This document shows positions 18,999 to 27,446 of a stretch of 64,000 bases of DNA, piece after piece. Position numbers and translations under genes: made by a program. This stretch comes from Vibrio nereis NBRC 15637. Lineage in GTDB: Bacteria > Pseudomonadota > Gammaproteobacteria > Enterobacterales > Vibrionaceae. How positions within the stretch are numbered: position 1 is the first letter of the stretch; each line of letters opens with the position of its first letter. Below the pieces are notes generated by a model, which saw only the letters and a program-made list of their open reading frames with translations, made no database searches and was not told where the DNA came from. Location: positions 186,001 through 250,000 of the forward strand of contig NZ_BCUD01000001.1 in the NCBI RefSeq assembly GCF_001591105.1. Direction: 5' to 3'.

Positions 18999-19610
18999 AT
19001 GTCCCGATACTGTTCTCAATGTGGAAAGTCACAAAAAGCTTGTATTTGTAAATGGATACAAAGACTAACATCGAATGTTGAGCTGGTCATCTTACAGCAT
19101 CCGAGTGAAACAAACAGACCCATGGGAACGGCGCGGATCTTAAAGCTCTCATTGGCCAACAGTCACTGTTTTGTTGGAGAGAATTTCAGCGAACATGATG
19201 AACTCAATCAACTGCTCAGCGATAGCCAATATCACCACTTTATCCTTTACCCCGGTGAAGGCGCACTGACTCATAACCAAGTGGCTGACAAGCTTGATAA
19301 CGGTGAAAAAGTGCGTGTTATCTTGCTCGATGGAACTTGGAAGAAAGCTTATAAAATGTGGCAACTATCGAGCAACCTGCATTCTCTACCGTTAATCAAG
19401 TTGCCAGAGGATCTGCAAGGCAATTACCGGATTCGCAAAGCGCCGAGCGACAACAGTTTATCGACGGTAGAGGCGGGGTATCACATCTTGTCACTATTGC
19501 AGCCTGAGCGTGATTTTTCTCCGCTGATCGAGTCGTTTAATCAGATGATTGAGTTTCAAATCAAACAAATGCCACCCGGTGTTTTTGAGAAGAATTATCT
19601 ACAGTCATAA
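18999..19610 (+). CDS. DTW-domain tRNA aminocarboxypropyltransferase
   Basis: A predicted SPOUT-related enzyme that transfers the aminocarboxypropyl group of S-adenosylmethionine to a tRNA uridine (acp3U), as shown for E. coli TapT (YfiP). It has 203 residues. An N-terminal zinc-type cysteine set (CSQCGKSQKACIC, residues 5-17) is followed by the family DTW region, here LLDGTWKKAYKMW, then the Pro/Arg-rich YRIRKAPSDNSLSTVEA motif. The start is fixed by the cysteine cluster, which needs the ATG at 18999. There is little room for a promoter upstream except inside the divergent rhombosortase gene. The exact tRNA position modified is inferred, not shown. Confidence 0.85.
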   Translation: MSRYCSQCGKSQKACICKWIQRLTSNVELVILQHPSETNRPMGTARILKLSLANSHCFVGENFSEHDELNQLLSDSQYHHFILYPGEGALTHNQVADKLDNGEKVRVILLDGTWKKAYKMWQLSSNLHSLPLIKLPEDLQGNYRIRKAPSDNSLSTVEAGYHILSLLQPERDFSPLIESFNQMIEFQIKQMPPGVFEKNYLQS

Positions 19611-19711
19611 CAATAGCGTCTAAAATTAATCTCAAGCGCATCGTTGCCACTGGGCAGCTTGTCTGAATATAATGCCGCCGAAAACGTTTGGCTGGGGTAT
19701 CCGCCATACGT

Positions 19712-19780
19712 ACTTCGTATAATCCCACTGATACGGTGTGGGAGTCTCTACCTGGAACCGTAAACTCCAGATTACGAAGA
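19712..19780 (+). promoter_or_regulatory. Adenine-type purine riboswitch aptamer
   Basis: All parts of the purine aptamer are present. P1 is CTTCGTA (19713-19719) with TACGAAG (19773-19779). J1/2 is TATAATC-like. P2 is CCCAC with GTGGG. L2 contains the GG that can kiss CC of L3. J2/3 is GTCTCTACC, one change from the common GTTTCTACC. P3 is CTGGA with TCCAG. The discriminating base between P3 and P1 (position 74 in the usual numbering) is T at 19772, which specifies adenine; guanine switches have C. It lies 89 bases before the deaminase start, as in the known V. vulnificus add switch. Confidence 0.95.
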
Positions 19781-19793
19781 GTTAAGTGCACTG

Positions 19794-19865
19794 CGCTTTT
19801 CTCTTTGTATGTCACAAATTCATCTCGAGAAAAGCGTTTGTTCATAATCATCTAATGAGGAGACA
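19794..19865 (+). promoter_or_regulatory. Expression platform of the adenine riboswitch
   Basis: A perfect ten-base hairpin (CGCTTTTCTC 19794-19803 with GAGAAAAGCG 19827-19836) is followed by the ribosome site AGGAG (19858-19862). No T-run terminator follows the hairpin, so control is probably translational. The J2/3 strand of the aptamer (GTCTCT, 19744-19749) can pair with GGAGAC (19859-19864), which would hide the ribosome site when no adenine is bound. This pairing is inference. Confidence 0.55.
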
Positions 19866-19868
19866 AGC

Positions 19869-20879
19869 GTGAACCAAGCTACTTTTATTCATCAACTACC
19901 CAAAGTTGAACTTCATCTGCACATCGAAGGCACATTAGAGCCGGAAATGATGTTCCAACTCGCGCAGCGTAATCAAATCGATCTGCCTTTTGCTTCGCCA
20001 CAAGAAGTCAAAGCCGCGTATGAATTTACCAACTTGCAGTCGTTTTTAGATATTTATTATCAAGGTGCGAATGTGTTGATTGAAGAGCAAGACTTCTACG
20101 ACCTGACGTGGGCATACTTACTCAAATGCCAGCAAGACAACGTGATCCACACGGAAATCTTTTTTGACCCGCAAACCCATACCGCGCGTGGTATTCACTT
20201 TGATACTGTGATTGCCGGTATCGACAGAGCAATGAAAGACGGCCTTGAGCAATTGGGTATCACTAGCCGCATCATCATGTGCTTTTTACGTCATTTAGAC
20301 GAAGAGAGTGCGTTTGAAGTGTTAGAGATGGCGTTGCCACATAAAGATAAGATTATTGGGGTGGGGCTGGATTCGTCTGAGTTAGGCCATCCACCAGAGA
20401 AGTTTGAACGTGTATTCAGTAAAGCACGTGACGAGGGCTTTCTAACGGTGGCGCACGCTGGCGAAGAAGGGCCCGTCAACAATATTTACAATAGCCTTGA
20501 GCTGCTTAATGTGTCTCGCATTGACCACGGTGTACGCTGCGCTGACGACGAGCAACTGGTCGCCCTGTTAGCCGAAAGCAAAATGCCGTTGACCGTGTGC
20601 CCGTTGTCGAACACCAAGCTGAAAGTGTTTGATGAAATGCGTGACCACAATATTGTTGAGCTGCTGCGCCGAGGTTTGTGCGTCACCATCAACTCAGATG
20701 ATCCAGCGTATTTTGGCGGTTACATGACCGATAACTTCCTCGCGGTGGCGGAATGTCATGCGTTAAGCCAAGAAGAGCTGGCGCTATTTACGCGCAACGC
20801 CATTAACGCCAGTTTTGTCAGTGAGGCGGAGAAGCGTGTGTTGCGTGAAAAGCTGGATGGCTTTGTCGCGACTGCGTAA
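19869..20879 (+). CDS. add: Adenine deaminase-type member of the adenosine deaminase family
   Basis: A metal-dependent purine deaminase of 336 residues, normally labelled adenosine deaminase (add). Metal and catalytic motifs are HLH (16-18), HAGEE (196-200), a conserved SNTKLKV segment and NSDDPAYFG. The region GLDSSELGHPP (166-176) has the form seen in the adenine deaminases of the Aah1/PA0148 group; classic adenosine deaminases have a GxDLAGDE-type motif here. The base-specific adenine riboswitch upstream fits adenine as substrate. The start is GTG at 19869 with AGGAG six bases before. The likely reaction is adenine to hypoxanthine plus ammonia, in purine salvage. It is convergent with the dGTPase gene. 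Confidence 0.88.
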   Translation: MNQATFIHQLPKVELHLHIEGTLEPEMMFQLAQRNQIDLPFASPQEVKAAYEFTNLQSFLDIYYQGANVLIEEQDFYDLTWAYLLKCQQDNVIHTEIFFDPQTHTARGIHFDTVIAGIDRAMKDGLEQLGITSRIIMCFLRHLDEESAFEVLEMALPHKDKIIGVGLDSSELGHPPEKFERVFSKARDEGFLTVAHAGEEGPVNNIYNSLELLNVSRIDHGVRCADDEQLVALLAESKMPLTVCPLSNTKLKVFDEMRDHNIVELLRRGLCVTINSDDPAYFGGYMTDNFLAVAECHALSQEELALFTRNAINASFVSEAEKRVLREKLDGFVATA

Positions 20880-20899
20880 CGCAAAACATTTGTAAGATG

Positions 20900-20931
20900 C
20901 CGTCATTCCAACTTGCTTGCTGGAATGACGG
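20900..20931. terminator. Palindrome between convergent add and dGTPase genes
   Basis: A perfect 11-base inverted repeat (CCGTCATTCCA with TGGAATGACGG) and ten-base loop. It resembles the CGTCATTCC-type palindromes that are dispersed in many proteobacterial genomes, so it may be a REP-like repeat serving as terminator. No long T-run is present. Confidence 0.65.
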
Positions 20932-20937
20932 TTACGT

Positions 20938-22254
20938 TTAATGAGAAGAAAAGAGCTGCTGGTGCAGTCGTTGCGCGTGTCCGTCAGTCATTGACGAGAT
21001 GTAGTCGGCAATCACTCGGTAACCCGCGCTTTCATCTTTGCGCTCGAGCCATTTCTGGCGAGTTTGTATTGGCAGTAGTCTTTCTGGATCGGCGCTTAAC
21101 GCTTCAAAGATATCCATGATGATCTGTTGCCCTTTGTACTCGACAACCTGAACGTGTGGCACTTGAATCACATACTCGCTGACGAAGTGCTTCAATATCT
21201 CTAATGCTTTATCCATCGTCGGTTCAAGATACGCATTGAATGCCAGCAACTCGCACTCGAATGGCGCGTCGACGGGCTTGATAGAAATACTCGTCAGCAG
21301 CGCGTTAACCATTCCGCCAATCGCGTCTTTGCGCTGGAAATGGGTACCAGAGAACAGCATTTCGGTAATCGAAGCGATGTGCTTTTCAAACCAAGGGTCG
21401 CCACATTCTGCCAGTTTGCTTGCCGCTCCTTCAATCCACTGATGGCGATTGACCATGCCAAGCACCAAGGCATCTTCCAAATCATGCACGCCATACGCGA
21501 TATCGTCTGCAAGCTCCATGATCGAGCAGTCGATAGACTTATAACGGGTCTTTTTGTGCTGATGCGGTGCAAGCTTTTCGTCACGCATTTGGCTAAACAG
21601 TGCTTTGTCATTTTCACTGAGTGGTTCGAGCATCCAGTCGAATAAATCTTGGTCACAGTTATATAAGCCTTTGGCTGGCATCCACTCGCGAGCACGCAGC
21701 TTACGTTGGTGTGAAACGCTGTCAGGCATCACCTCGGCTTGCGTTTCGCTCAGCATAGCAGGGTACTTCACCAGCCCCAGTAAGGTGCGGCGCGCCAAGT
21801 TCATGCCAAAGTTTTCTGTGTATGGCTCTAGCTTAGTGACAATGCGAAAGGTCTGCGCATTGCCTTCAAAGCCGCCATGGTCACGCATCATATAGTTGAG
21901 CGCGACTTCCCCGCCATGGCCGTAGGGCGGGTGACCGATATCATGCGCAAGACACAGTGAGTCAATCAGGCTGTCGCTGGGTAATAGATCGCGAAACTCA
22001 GGCTGTTTCTTTTTTATCTGCGCGACAATGCCTGTCCCCAGTTGCGCGGCTTCGAGCGAATGAGTCAAGCGTGTGCGGTGAAAGTCATCGAAGCTATTGC
22101 CATGAACCTGTGTCTTCGCTTGCAAACGACGAAACGCAGCGGAGTGAAGAATACGCGCACGATCGCGTTGATACGGGCTGCGGTGGTCATCTCGACGAAT
22201 TTTGTGTTCATCATCATGGCGTTCTTGCCATAAGTCGCTGATATGGAACGTCAT
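20938..22254 (-). CDS. dGTP triphosphohydrolase-like HD-domain protein
   Basis: A predicted deoxynucleotide triphosphohydrolase (dGTP to deoxyguanosine plus triphosphate), 438 residues, of the second dGTPase group rather than E. coli Dgt (505). The HD-domain metal motif is intact: HSLEAAQ, then LAHDIGHPPYGHGGE with the His-Asp pair, and a later ELADDIAYGVHDLEDAL aspartate. An N-terminal RSPYQRDRARILHSAAFRRLQAKTQV stretch is typical of dGTPases. Proteins of this type from marine gammaproteobacteria have been shown to protect against phages by depleting dGTP; whether this one does is unknown. The next gene upstream, yfbR, is also an HD-domain nucleotide hydrolase, 39 bases away. Confidence 0.88.
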   Translation of the reverse strand: MTFHISDLWQERHDDEHKIRRDDHRSPYQRDRARILHSAAFRRLQAKTQVHGNSFDDFHRTRLTHSLEAAQLGTGIVAQIKKKQPEFRDLLPSDSLIDSLCLAHDIGHPPYGHGGEVALNYMMRDHGGFEGNAQTFRIVTKLEPYTENFGMNLARRTLLGLVKYPAMLSETQAEVMPDSVSHQRKLRAREWMPAKGLYNCDQDLFDWMLEPLSENDKALFSQMRDEKLAPHQHKKTRYKSIDCSIMELADDIAYGVHDLEDALVLGMVNRHQWIEGAASKLAECGDPWFEKHIASITEMLFSGTHFQRKDAIGGMVNALLTSISIKPVDAPFECELLAFNAYLEPTMDKALEILKHFVSEYVIQVPHVQVVEYKGQQIIMDIFEALSADPERLLPIQTRQKWLERKDESAGYRVIADYISSMTDGHAQRLHQQLFSSH

Positions 22255-22293
22255 AAAACAGGTTTCCTGAGTTTTTTCTTACCGTACAACCGA

Positions 22294-22905
22294 TTAGCTG
22301 ATTTCGTCCAGCGATAATTCAAAGCTAGGCGCAAAAGTGGTGAGAAAGTACTCCATCTCTGGGCTGCTACGTTCTTTTAAGGTGACATCAAGGCGCTTTT
22401 TGGCCAAGGCAAATTCATGGTTGCCAGCACTTAACTCTTCCAAGCACTTTAGGTAGGCGCAGATGGTGTCTGCTTGTTTGACGATGATCTCGTCTTCTGG
22501 GTGGACAGATTGGGAAACCAGGTAAGGGGCAAAGTCTTCCTGAAACTCCTCCGGCAACATAGACAGCAGGCGTTTCTCTGCGATGGCTTCGATTTTTTTG
22601 TATTCTTTGGCAATTTCAGGGTTAAAGTATTTTACGGGCGTTGGTAAGTCGCCAGTCAGCACTTCACTGGTATCGTGGTACATACCAAGCAGAGCAATAC
22701 GCTCAGGGTTCAGGTTGCCGTCAAACTTTTTATTTTTAATCACTGCTAATGCATGAGCAACAAAGGCAACTTGTAAGCTGTGTTCAGAAATATTTTCAGT
22801 GGAGACGGAGCGCATGAGTGGCCAGCGTTGGATCAGCTTCATGCGGGCGAGGTGGGCAAAAAAGTGGCTTTCTTTGGGTTTCTCTTCTGGTAAAAGTTCT
22901 GACAT
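22294..22905 (-). CDS. yfbR: 5'-deoxynucleotidase YfbR
   Basis: A cytosolic HD-domain phosphatase that removes the phosphate from deoxynucleoside 5'-monophosphates, 203 residues, close to the E. coli length of 199. The metal-binding set is visible: [22 protein letters not shown] with the first histidine, [21 protein letters not shown] with the His-Asp pair, and [16 protein letters not shown] with the last aspartate. GGAG precedes the ATG. It lies downstream of alaA, as in E. coli, and upstream of the dGTPase gene, which may be transcribed with it. A terminator between alaA and yfbR suggests partly separate expression. Confidence 0.93.
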   Translation of the reverse strand: MSELLPEEKPKESHFFAHLARMKLIQRWPLMRSVSTENISEHSLQVAFVAHALAVIKNKKFDGNLNPERIALLGMYHDTSEVLTGDLPTPVKYFNPEIAKEYKKIEAIAEKRLLSMLPEEFQEDFAPYLVSQSVHPEDEIIVKQADTICAYLKCLEELSAGNHEFALAKKRLDVTLKERSSPEMEYFLTTFAPSFELSLDEIS

Positions 22906-22923
22906 AAATCGACTCCGTTACAA

Positions 22924-22953
22924 CAAAAAAGGGCACTCAATGAGTACCCTTTA
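22924..22953 (-). terminator. Terminator after alaA
   Basis: On the minus strand, a stem AAAGGG.ACTCA with one mismatch and a very short loop is followed by six T, 27 bases after the alaA stop. Confidence 0.75.
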
Positions 22954-22979
22954 AGCATATGAAAGTTAGACGCTAATTA

Positions 22980-24194
22980 CTACTGGCTGTAGGTCGACAA
23001 GAATCGCTCAAAGCGGCCAATCGCCATTTCTAAGTCTTCCACGTGAGGAAGGGTCACGATGCGGAAATGGTCGGGTTTTGGCCAGTTAAAGCCACTGCCT
23101 TGTACCAGCAGCACTTTTTCTTGGACCAAGAAATCAAGCACCATTTGTTGGTCATCTTTGATGTTGTACATCTTGGTGTCGATTTTAGGGAACAAGTACA
23201 TCGCGCCTTTTGGCTTGACACAAGAAACACCAGGGATTTGAGTGATCAGCTCATACGCGCGATCGCGCTGTTCGAGTAAACGGCCACCCGGCAGGATAAG
23301 CTCGTTAATACTTTGATAACCACCCAACGCGGTTTGAATGGCGTGCTGCATTGGCACGTTGGCACACAAACGCATTGAGGAGAGCATTTCCAAACCATTG
23401 ATGTAACCCTGAGCTTGGTGCTTAGGACCGGTGATAAACATCCAACCGCCACGGAAACCACATACTCGGTATGCTTTTGATAGGCCATTGAACGTCACCA
23501 CGAGCACGTCTTCAGTGAGTGTGGCAATAGAAGTATGTGTCGCACCATCGTAAAGCACTTTGTCGTAGATTTCGTCGGCGAAAATGATCAGTTTGTGCTT
23601 GCGAGCAATTTCGATCACTTCGAGTAGGAAATCACGACTGTAAACCGCACCTGTCGGGTTGTTCGGGTTAATCAGAACAATACCGCGTGTTTTCGGTGTG
23701 ATTTTCTTTTTGATGTCATCCAGATCTGGATACCAATCCGCTTGCTCGTCACAAAGGTAGTGCACCGCTTTACCGCCTGATAGAGACACAGAGGCCGTCC
23801 ACAGCGGATAGTCTGGAGCAGGCACCAGCATTTCGTCGCCGTTGTTCAACAGCGCTTGCATCGACATGACGATCAGCTCAGACGCACCGTTACCGATATA
23901 CACGTCTTCCACATCTAGAGAGCGGATGCCTTTACGTTGGTAGTGCTGCACCACGGCTTTACGAGCAGAGTAGATGCCTTTCGAATCACAGTAGCCCTGA
24001 GAGGTCGGTAGGTTACGGATTACGTCTACTAAGATCTCGTCAGGGGCGTCAAAGCCAAATGGGGCGGGGTTACCGATATTCAGCTTCAGTATTTTATGCC
24101 CCTCTTCCTCCATGCGCTTAGCATGTTTGAGTACTGGTCCCCTAATGTCGTAGCAGACATTATCGAGTTTTGACGACATCTCGATATTTTGCAT
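22980..24194 (-). CDS. alaA: Glutamate-pyruvate aminotransferase AlaA
   Basis: A PLP-dependent transaminase that makes alanine from pyruvate with glutamate as donor. Its 404 residues align along the whole length with E. coli AlaA (YfbQ, 405). Characteristic segments are SSKLDNVCYDIRGPVLKHAKRMEEEG at the start, NPNNPTGAVYS, ADEIYDK, and the PLP-lysine region FNGLSKAYRVCGFRGGWM with the Schiff-base lysine in SKAYR. It is followed by yfbR, the same order as in E. coli, and transcribed away from menF. Cytosolic, class I/II aminotransferase fold, no unusual features. Confidence 0.95.
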   Translation of the reverse strand: MQNIEMSSKLDNVCYDIRGPVLKHAKRMEEEGHKILKLNIGNPAPFGFDAPDEILVDVIRNLPTSQGYCDSKGIYSARKAVVQHYQRKGIRSLDVEDVYIGNGASELIVMSMQALLNNGDEMLVPAPDYPLWTASVSLSGGKAVHYLCDEQADWYPDLDDIKKKITPKTRGIVLINPNNPTGAVYSRDFLLEVIEIARKHKLIIFADEIYDKVLYDGATHTSIATLTEDVLVVTFNGLSKAYRVCGFRGGWMFITGPKHQAQGYINGLEMLSSMRLCANVPMQHAIQTALGGYQSINELILPGGRLLEQRDRAYELITQIPGVSCVKPKGAMYLFPKIDTKMYNIKDDQQMVLDFLVQEKVLLVQGSGFNWPKPDHFRIVTLPHVEDLEMAIGRFERFLSTYSQ

Positions 24195-24380
24195 TGCGTA
24201 AAACCTAAAATTAAATGTATTTCTTTATTAAACTACATCAAAAAATGATTCTTTAGAATAAAAATCTGATTGAATAGGGCTATTTCGATTCTTGTAGCAC
24301 GCTCATTATCACAGGATTATGCAAAACATTCGAGACAACCTTGATTTGAATAGGGTCTATTAATAGAGTAGCGGTTTAAA

Positions 24381-25721
24381 ATGAATAACAATCCCCATGC
24401 ATACGAGGCTGATTTGTCATACTTTCATCAAGCCGTAAGTGAGCTGATTGAACGCGTCAAGGTTGTAGAAGACGGTGTTACCCGTTTAGTTCAAATTCTT
24501 GAGGAAAAACCTGACTTTGCATTCATAGATTGGCTAGAAGCTCAGCCACTATTCCCTAAGTTTTATTGGCAGTCTCGTGACACGCGTGAAGAAGTGGTCG
24601 CACTCGGGCAACTGCATACGTTTGTTGATCCGGCACCCGCTTACGCGATCCTTTCGGGTGATCAGAGAGTTTGGGGCGGTCGTTCCTTTGATGGGCATAC
24701 GGACAAAAATCGTCGTTGTATGTCGTCACTCTTCTTTTTGCCGCAAATTGAACTGATTCGATTTGACGATCAGTTCTCCCTAGCCGTGAACCTTACGGCG
24801 GAAAAACACCGAACGTTGTCAGCGCTGTATAAGTTGCAATACGAGGTTAGTGCGCTTTCTCCCGTCTCCGCCCAAGTCGAGCACATTGAGCATACGCCAA
24901 GCAAAGCGCATTGGGGCGAGTTGGTCGAGAAAGTGCTGACGGGTATTGATAACAACGAATTTAAGAAAGTGGTTTTAGCGCGCAAAACGTCGGTCATGTT
25001 GGATGAGTCGTTGTGTGCTTCCCAGTTTCTCAAAGCAAGCTATCTACAAAATCATCACAGTTTCCACTTTATGTTGTCACTGGATAAAAAGCACAGTTTT
25101 ATCGGGTCTACACCAGAACGATTGTACGCTCGGCAAGGGCAGGAGCTTTATACCGAGGCATTAGCAGGCACCATTGGGCGTGGTGCTAATGCGAGCCAAG
25201 ATATGGAACTAGCCAACTGGCTGGCTAACGACAGCAAAAACCTCAATGAAAACCAATACGTGGTTGATGACATTATTGAGCGTTTGACGCCACATTCTGA
25301 AACTGTTTGTGTCGAAGAGGAAGCACGTTTAGTGCGCTTACGTAAAGTACAGCATCTTAAGCGCAGTATTCATGCCCATCTCAAAAAAGGCGTCAATGGT
25401 GTTCAACTGCTCAGTGCTTTGCAACCGACAGCGGCAGTGGCGGGATTGCCACGCAAGGAATCGATGGCATTTATTCAGCAACACGAGCCGTTTGCCCGTG
25501 GTTGGTATGCTGGCTCAATGGGTTTTATCAGCCATCAGCGTGCAGAGTTTTGTGTGGCGATACGCAGTGCCTTGGTGTTGGGCGAAGAAGTCCAGCTGTT
25601 TGCAGGAGCGGGGATCGTCCCAGGCTCTGTGGCCGAGCATGAGTGGCAGGAGCTTGATAAAAAAATGTCGACGTTATTATCTTTGATTTCCGATCACGCG
25701 CCGCTTGGGGTCGCATCATAA
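24381..25721 (+). CDS. menF: Isochorismate synthase MenF
   Basis: First enzyme of menaquinone synthesis: chorismate to isochorismate, magnesium-dependent. It has 446 residues. The C-terminal chorismate-binding domain is complete: FKKVVLARKTSV with the lysine that activates water, FIGSTPERLYARQGQELYTEALAGTIGRG, ERLTPHSETVCVEEEARLVRLRKVQHL, and the closing GAGIVPGSVAEHEWQELDKKM. The N-terminal third is the divergent alpha/beta part typical of MenF. It starts the six-gene men operon and its stop codon is immediately followed by the menD ATG. The 186-base region upstream, shared with the divergent alaA, should hold the promoter. Confidence 0.94.
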   Translation: MNNNPHAYEADLSYFHQAVSELIERVKVVEDGVTRLVQILEEKPDFAFIDWLEAQPLFPKFYWQSRDTREEVVALGQLHTFVDPAPAYAILSGDQRVWGGRSFDGHTDKNRRCMSSLFFLPQIELIRFDDQFSLAVNLTAEKHRTLSALYKLQYEVSALSPVSAQVEHIEHTPSKAHWGELVEKVLTGIDNNEFKKVVLARKTSVMLDESLCASQFLKASYLQNHHSFHFMLSLDKKHSFIGSTPERLYARQGQELYTEALAGTIGRGANASQDMELANWLANDSKNLNENQYVVDDIIERLTPHSETVCVEEEARLVRLRKVQHLKRSIHAHLKKGVNGVQLLSALQPTAAVAGLPRKESMAFIQQHEPFARGWYAGSMGFISHQRAEFCVAIRSALVLGEEVQLFAGAGIVPGSVAEHEWQELDKKMSTLLSLISDHAPLGVAS

Positions 25722-27446
25722 ATGAGCAGTAACCTAATTCATCAAGCCGTCATCAATAGAATTTGGTGTCAAACGATTTTAGAAGAGTTAACCCGTTTTG
25801 GTGTTACCGATGTTTGTGTCGCACCGGGCTCGCGTTCGACACCATTGACGCTTGAAGCCGACGAAAACACCAAGTTAACCCTACACACGCACTTTGACGA
25901 ACGTGGTTTAGGCTTTTTGGCGCTGGGTCTAGCCAAAGCATCACAGCGACCTGTCGCAGTTGTAGTTACCTCGGGCACGGCGGTAGCCAACTTATTGCCC
26001 GCGATTGCCGAAGCCAAACTGACCGGAGAAAAGCTGGTGGTGCTGACGGCTGATCGCCCAATCGAGTTAGTCGGGTGCGGTGCTAATCAGGCCATCAATC
26101 AATCGGGCATTTTCTCTGAACATGTTTCTGCCGCGCTTGAACTGCCAAGTCCGAGTTTACATACGCCGCTAAAGTGGCTGCTAACGTCGGTCGATCAAGT
26201 CATGTTCGAGCAAGCGCAAAAGGGCAGTGCTGTGCACATCAACTGTCCGTTTCCAGAGCCGCTCTACAGTGACCAAGATAAAACGACTTATCAATCTTAT
26301 ATGGATAGTGTGTCTCGCTGGTGGCAAAGCTCGCAGACCTTTACGCATAAGCAGTTTAGGCAAGCGGAACCGAGCATTCAAACTGCCCAGTTTGTATCGA
26401 AAAAAGGCGTGTTCATACTTGGCAGTGTGACGTTAGACGAAGCGAGTAAAGCCAAACAACTGGCGGAAAAACTTGGTTGGCCACTGCTGTGCGATCCTCA
26501 GTCTGGGCAAACTTCAGCTTGGGCGCACTATGATCTTTGGTTGCAGAACACAGCCCAAGCCGAGGCGCTTAACCAATGTGAATTGGTGATTCAATTTGGC
26601 TCGCGCATTATTTCTAAGCGCTTGAATCAGTGGCTCAGCCAGCAAGTTGAGTGCCGAGAGGCAGAGTACCATTACGTCTCTCCAAGCTTTGACCGCAACA
26701 ACCCCTCGCATTTGATGCAAACTCATCATGTGTGTGATATTTCCTCTTGGCTTGACGCCTTCCGTGCAGCGATTCCTGCATTATTGGTACAGACATCGAA
26801 TTGGGCAGATGGATTGATCCCATTGTCAAAGCAACTGACGGAGTTGGCCTCGTTACACCTTTCGACGGATACCAAGCTCACCGAAATCGCGGTTGCACTA
26901 ACGGTCAATCAATTGCCAGAAGAGACGCACATCTTTTTTGGCAATAGCTTGTTTGTCCGTTTGGTGGATATGTTCGGTCGAGTCGATGGGTATGAGGTTT
27001 ACAGTAATCGCGGCGCATCGGGGATAGATGGTTTAATTGCCACCGCCTCTGGTGTACTTCGCGCTAATTCGCAGCCGACGGTAATTTATCTTGGTGATAC
27101 GTCGTTACTATACGATTTGAACTCTTTGGCGCTCTTTAGCCGAGCAAGCACGCCAGTGGTTATTGTGGTGACCAATAATGATGGCGGCGCGATTTTTGAT
27201 CTTTTACCCGTTCCAGAGCAGCAGAAACAAGCTCTTTATCAAATGCCACATGGCTTTGATTTCCAATTTGCCGCTAAGCAGTTTCATTTGGGCTACGCCA
27301 AACCGGAAACGGTGGCAGATTATCAAACGTTAATTACAGAGCACCTTGAGCGTGGTCGTGGTGCGCTATTAGTGGAAGTTCAAACACCACCAGAACAAGC
27401 TTCCCAGCAACTGAAAGAATTTATCCAACAAGTTTATGCTCTATAG
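25722..27446 (+). CDS. menD: SEPHCHC synthase MenD
   Basis: A thiamine-diphosphate enzyme joining isochorismate and 2-oxoglutarate to give SEPHCHC with loss of CO2. It has 574 residues. Features are the N-terminal CVAPGSRSTPLTLEA and DERGLGFLALGLAKAS with the ThDP-activating glutamate, TSGTAVANLLPAI, and the C-terminal ThDP motif GDTSLLYDLNSLAL...VVTNNDGGAIFDLLP. The start codon directly abuts the menF stop, and its end overlaps menH by 11 bases, which indicates translational coupling. It is the second gene of the operon, in the same order as E. coli. Confidence 0.95.
   Translation: MSSNLIHQAVINRIWCQTILEELTRFGVTDVCVAPGSRSTPLTLEADENTKLTLHTHFDERGLGFLALGLAKASQRPVAVVVTSGTAVANLLPAIAEAKLTGEKLVVLTADRPIELVGCGANQAINQSGIFSEHVSAALELPSPSLHTPLKWLLTSVDQVMFEQAQKGSAVHINCPFPEPLYSDQDKTTYQSYMDSVSRWWQSSQTFTHKQFRQAEPSIQTAQFVSKKGVFILGSVTLDEASKAKQLAEKLGWPLLCDPQSGQTSAWAHYDLWLQNTAQAEALNQCELVIQFGSRIISKRLNQWLSQQVECREAEYHYVSPSFDRNNPSHLMQTHHVCDISSWLDAFRAAIPALLVQTSNWADGLIPLSKQLTELASLHLSTDTKLTEIAVALTVNQLPEETHIFFGNSLFVRLVDMFGRVDGYEVYSNRGASGIDGLIATASGVLRANSQPTVIYLGDTSLLYDLNSLALFSRASTPVVIVVTNNDGGAIFDLLPVPEQQKQALYQMPHGFDFQFAAKQFHLGYAKPETVADYQTLITEHLERGRGALLVEVQTPPEQASQQLKEFIQQVYAL

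Noticed and set aside
19561..19851. 96-codon minus-strand frame across the riboswitch
   Set aside because: The plus strand here is explained completely by the adenine riboswitch; the frame is chance.
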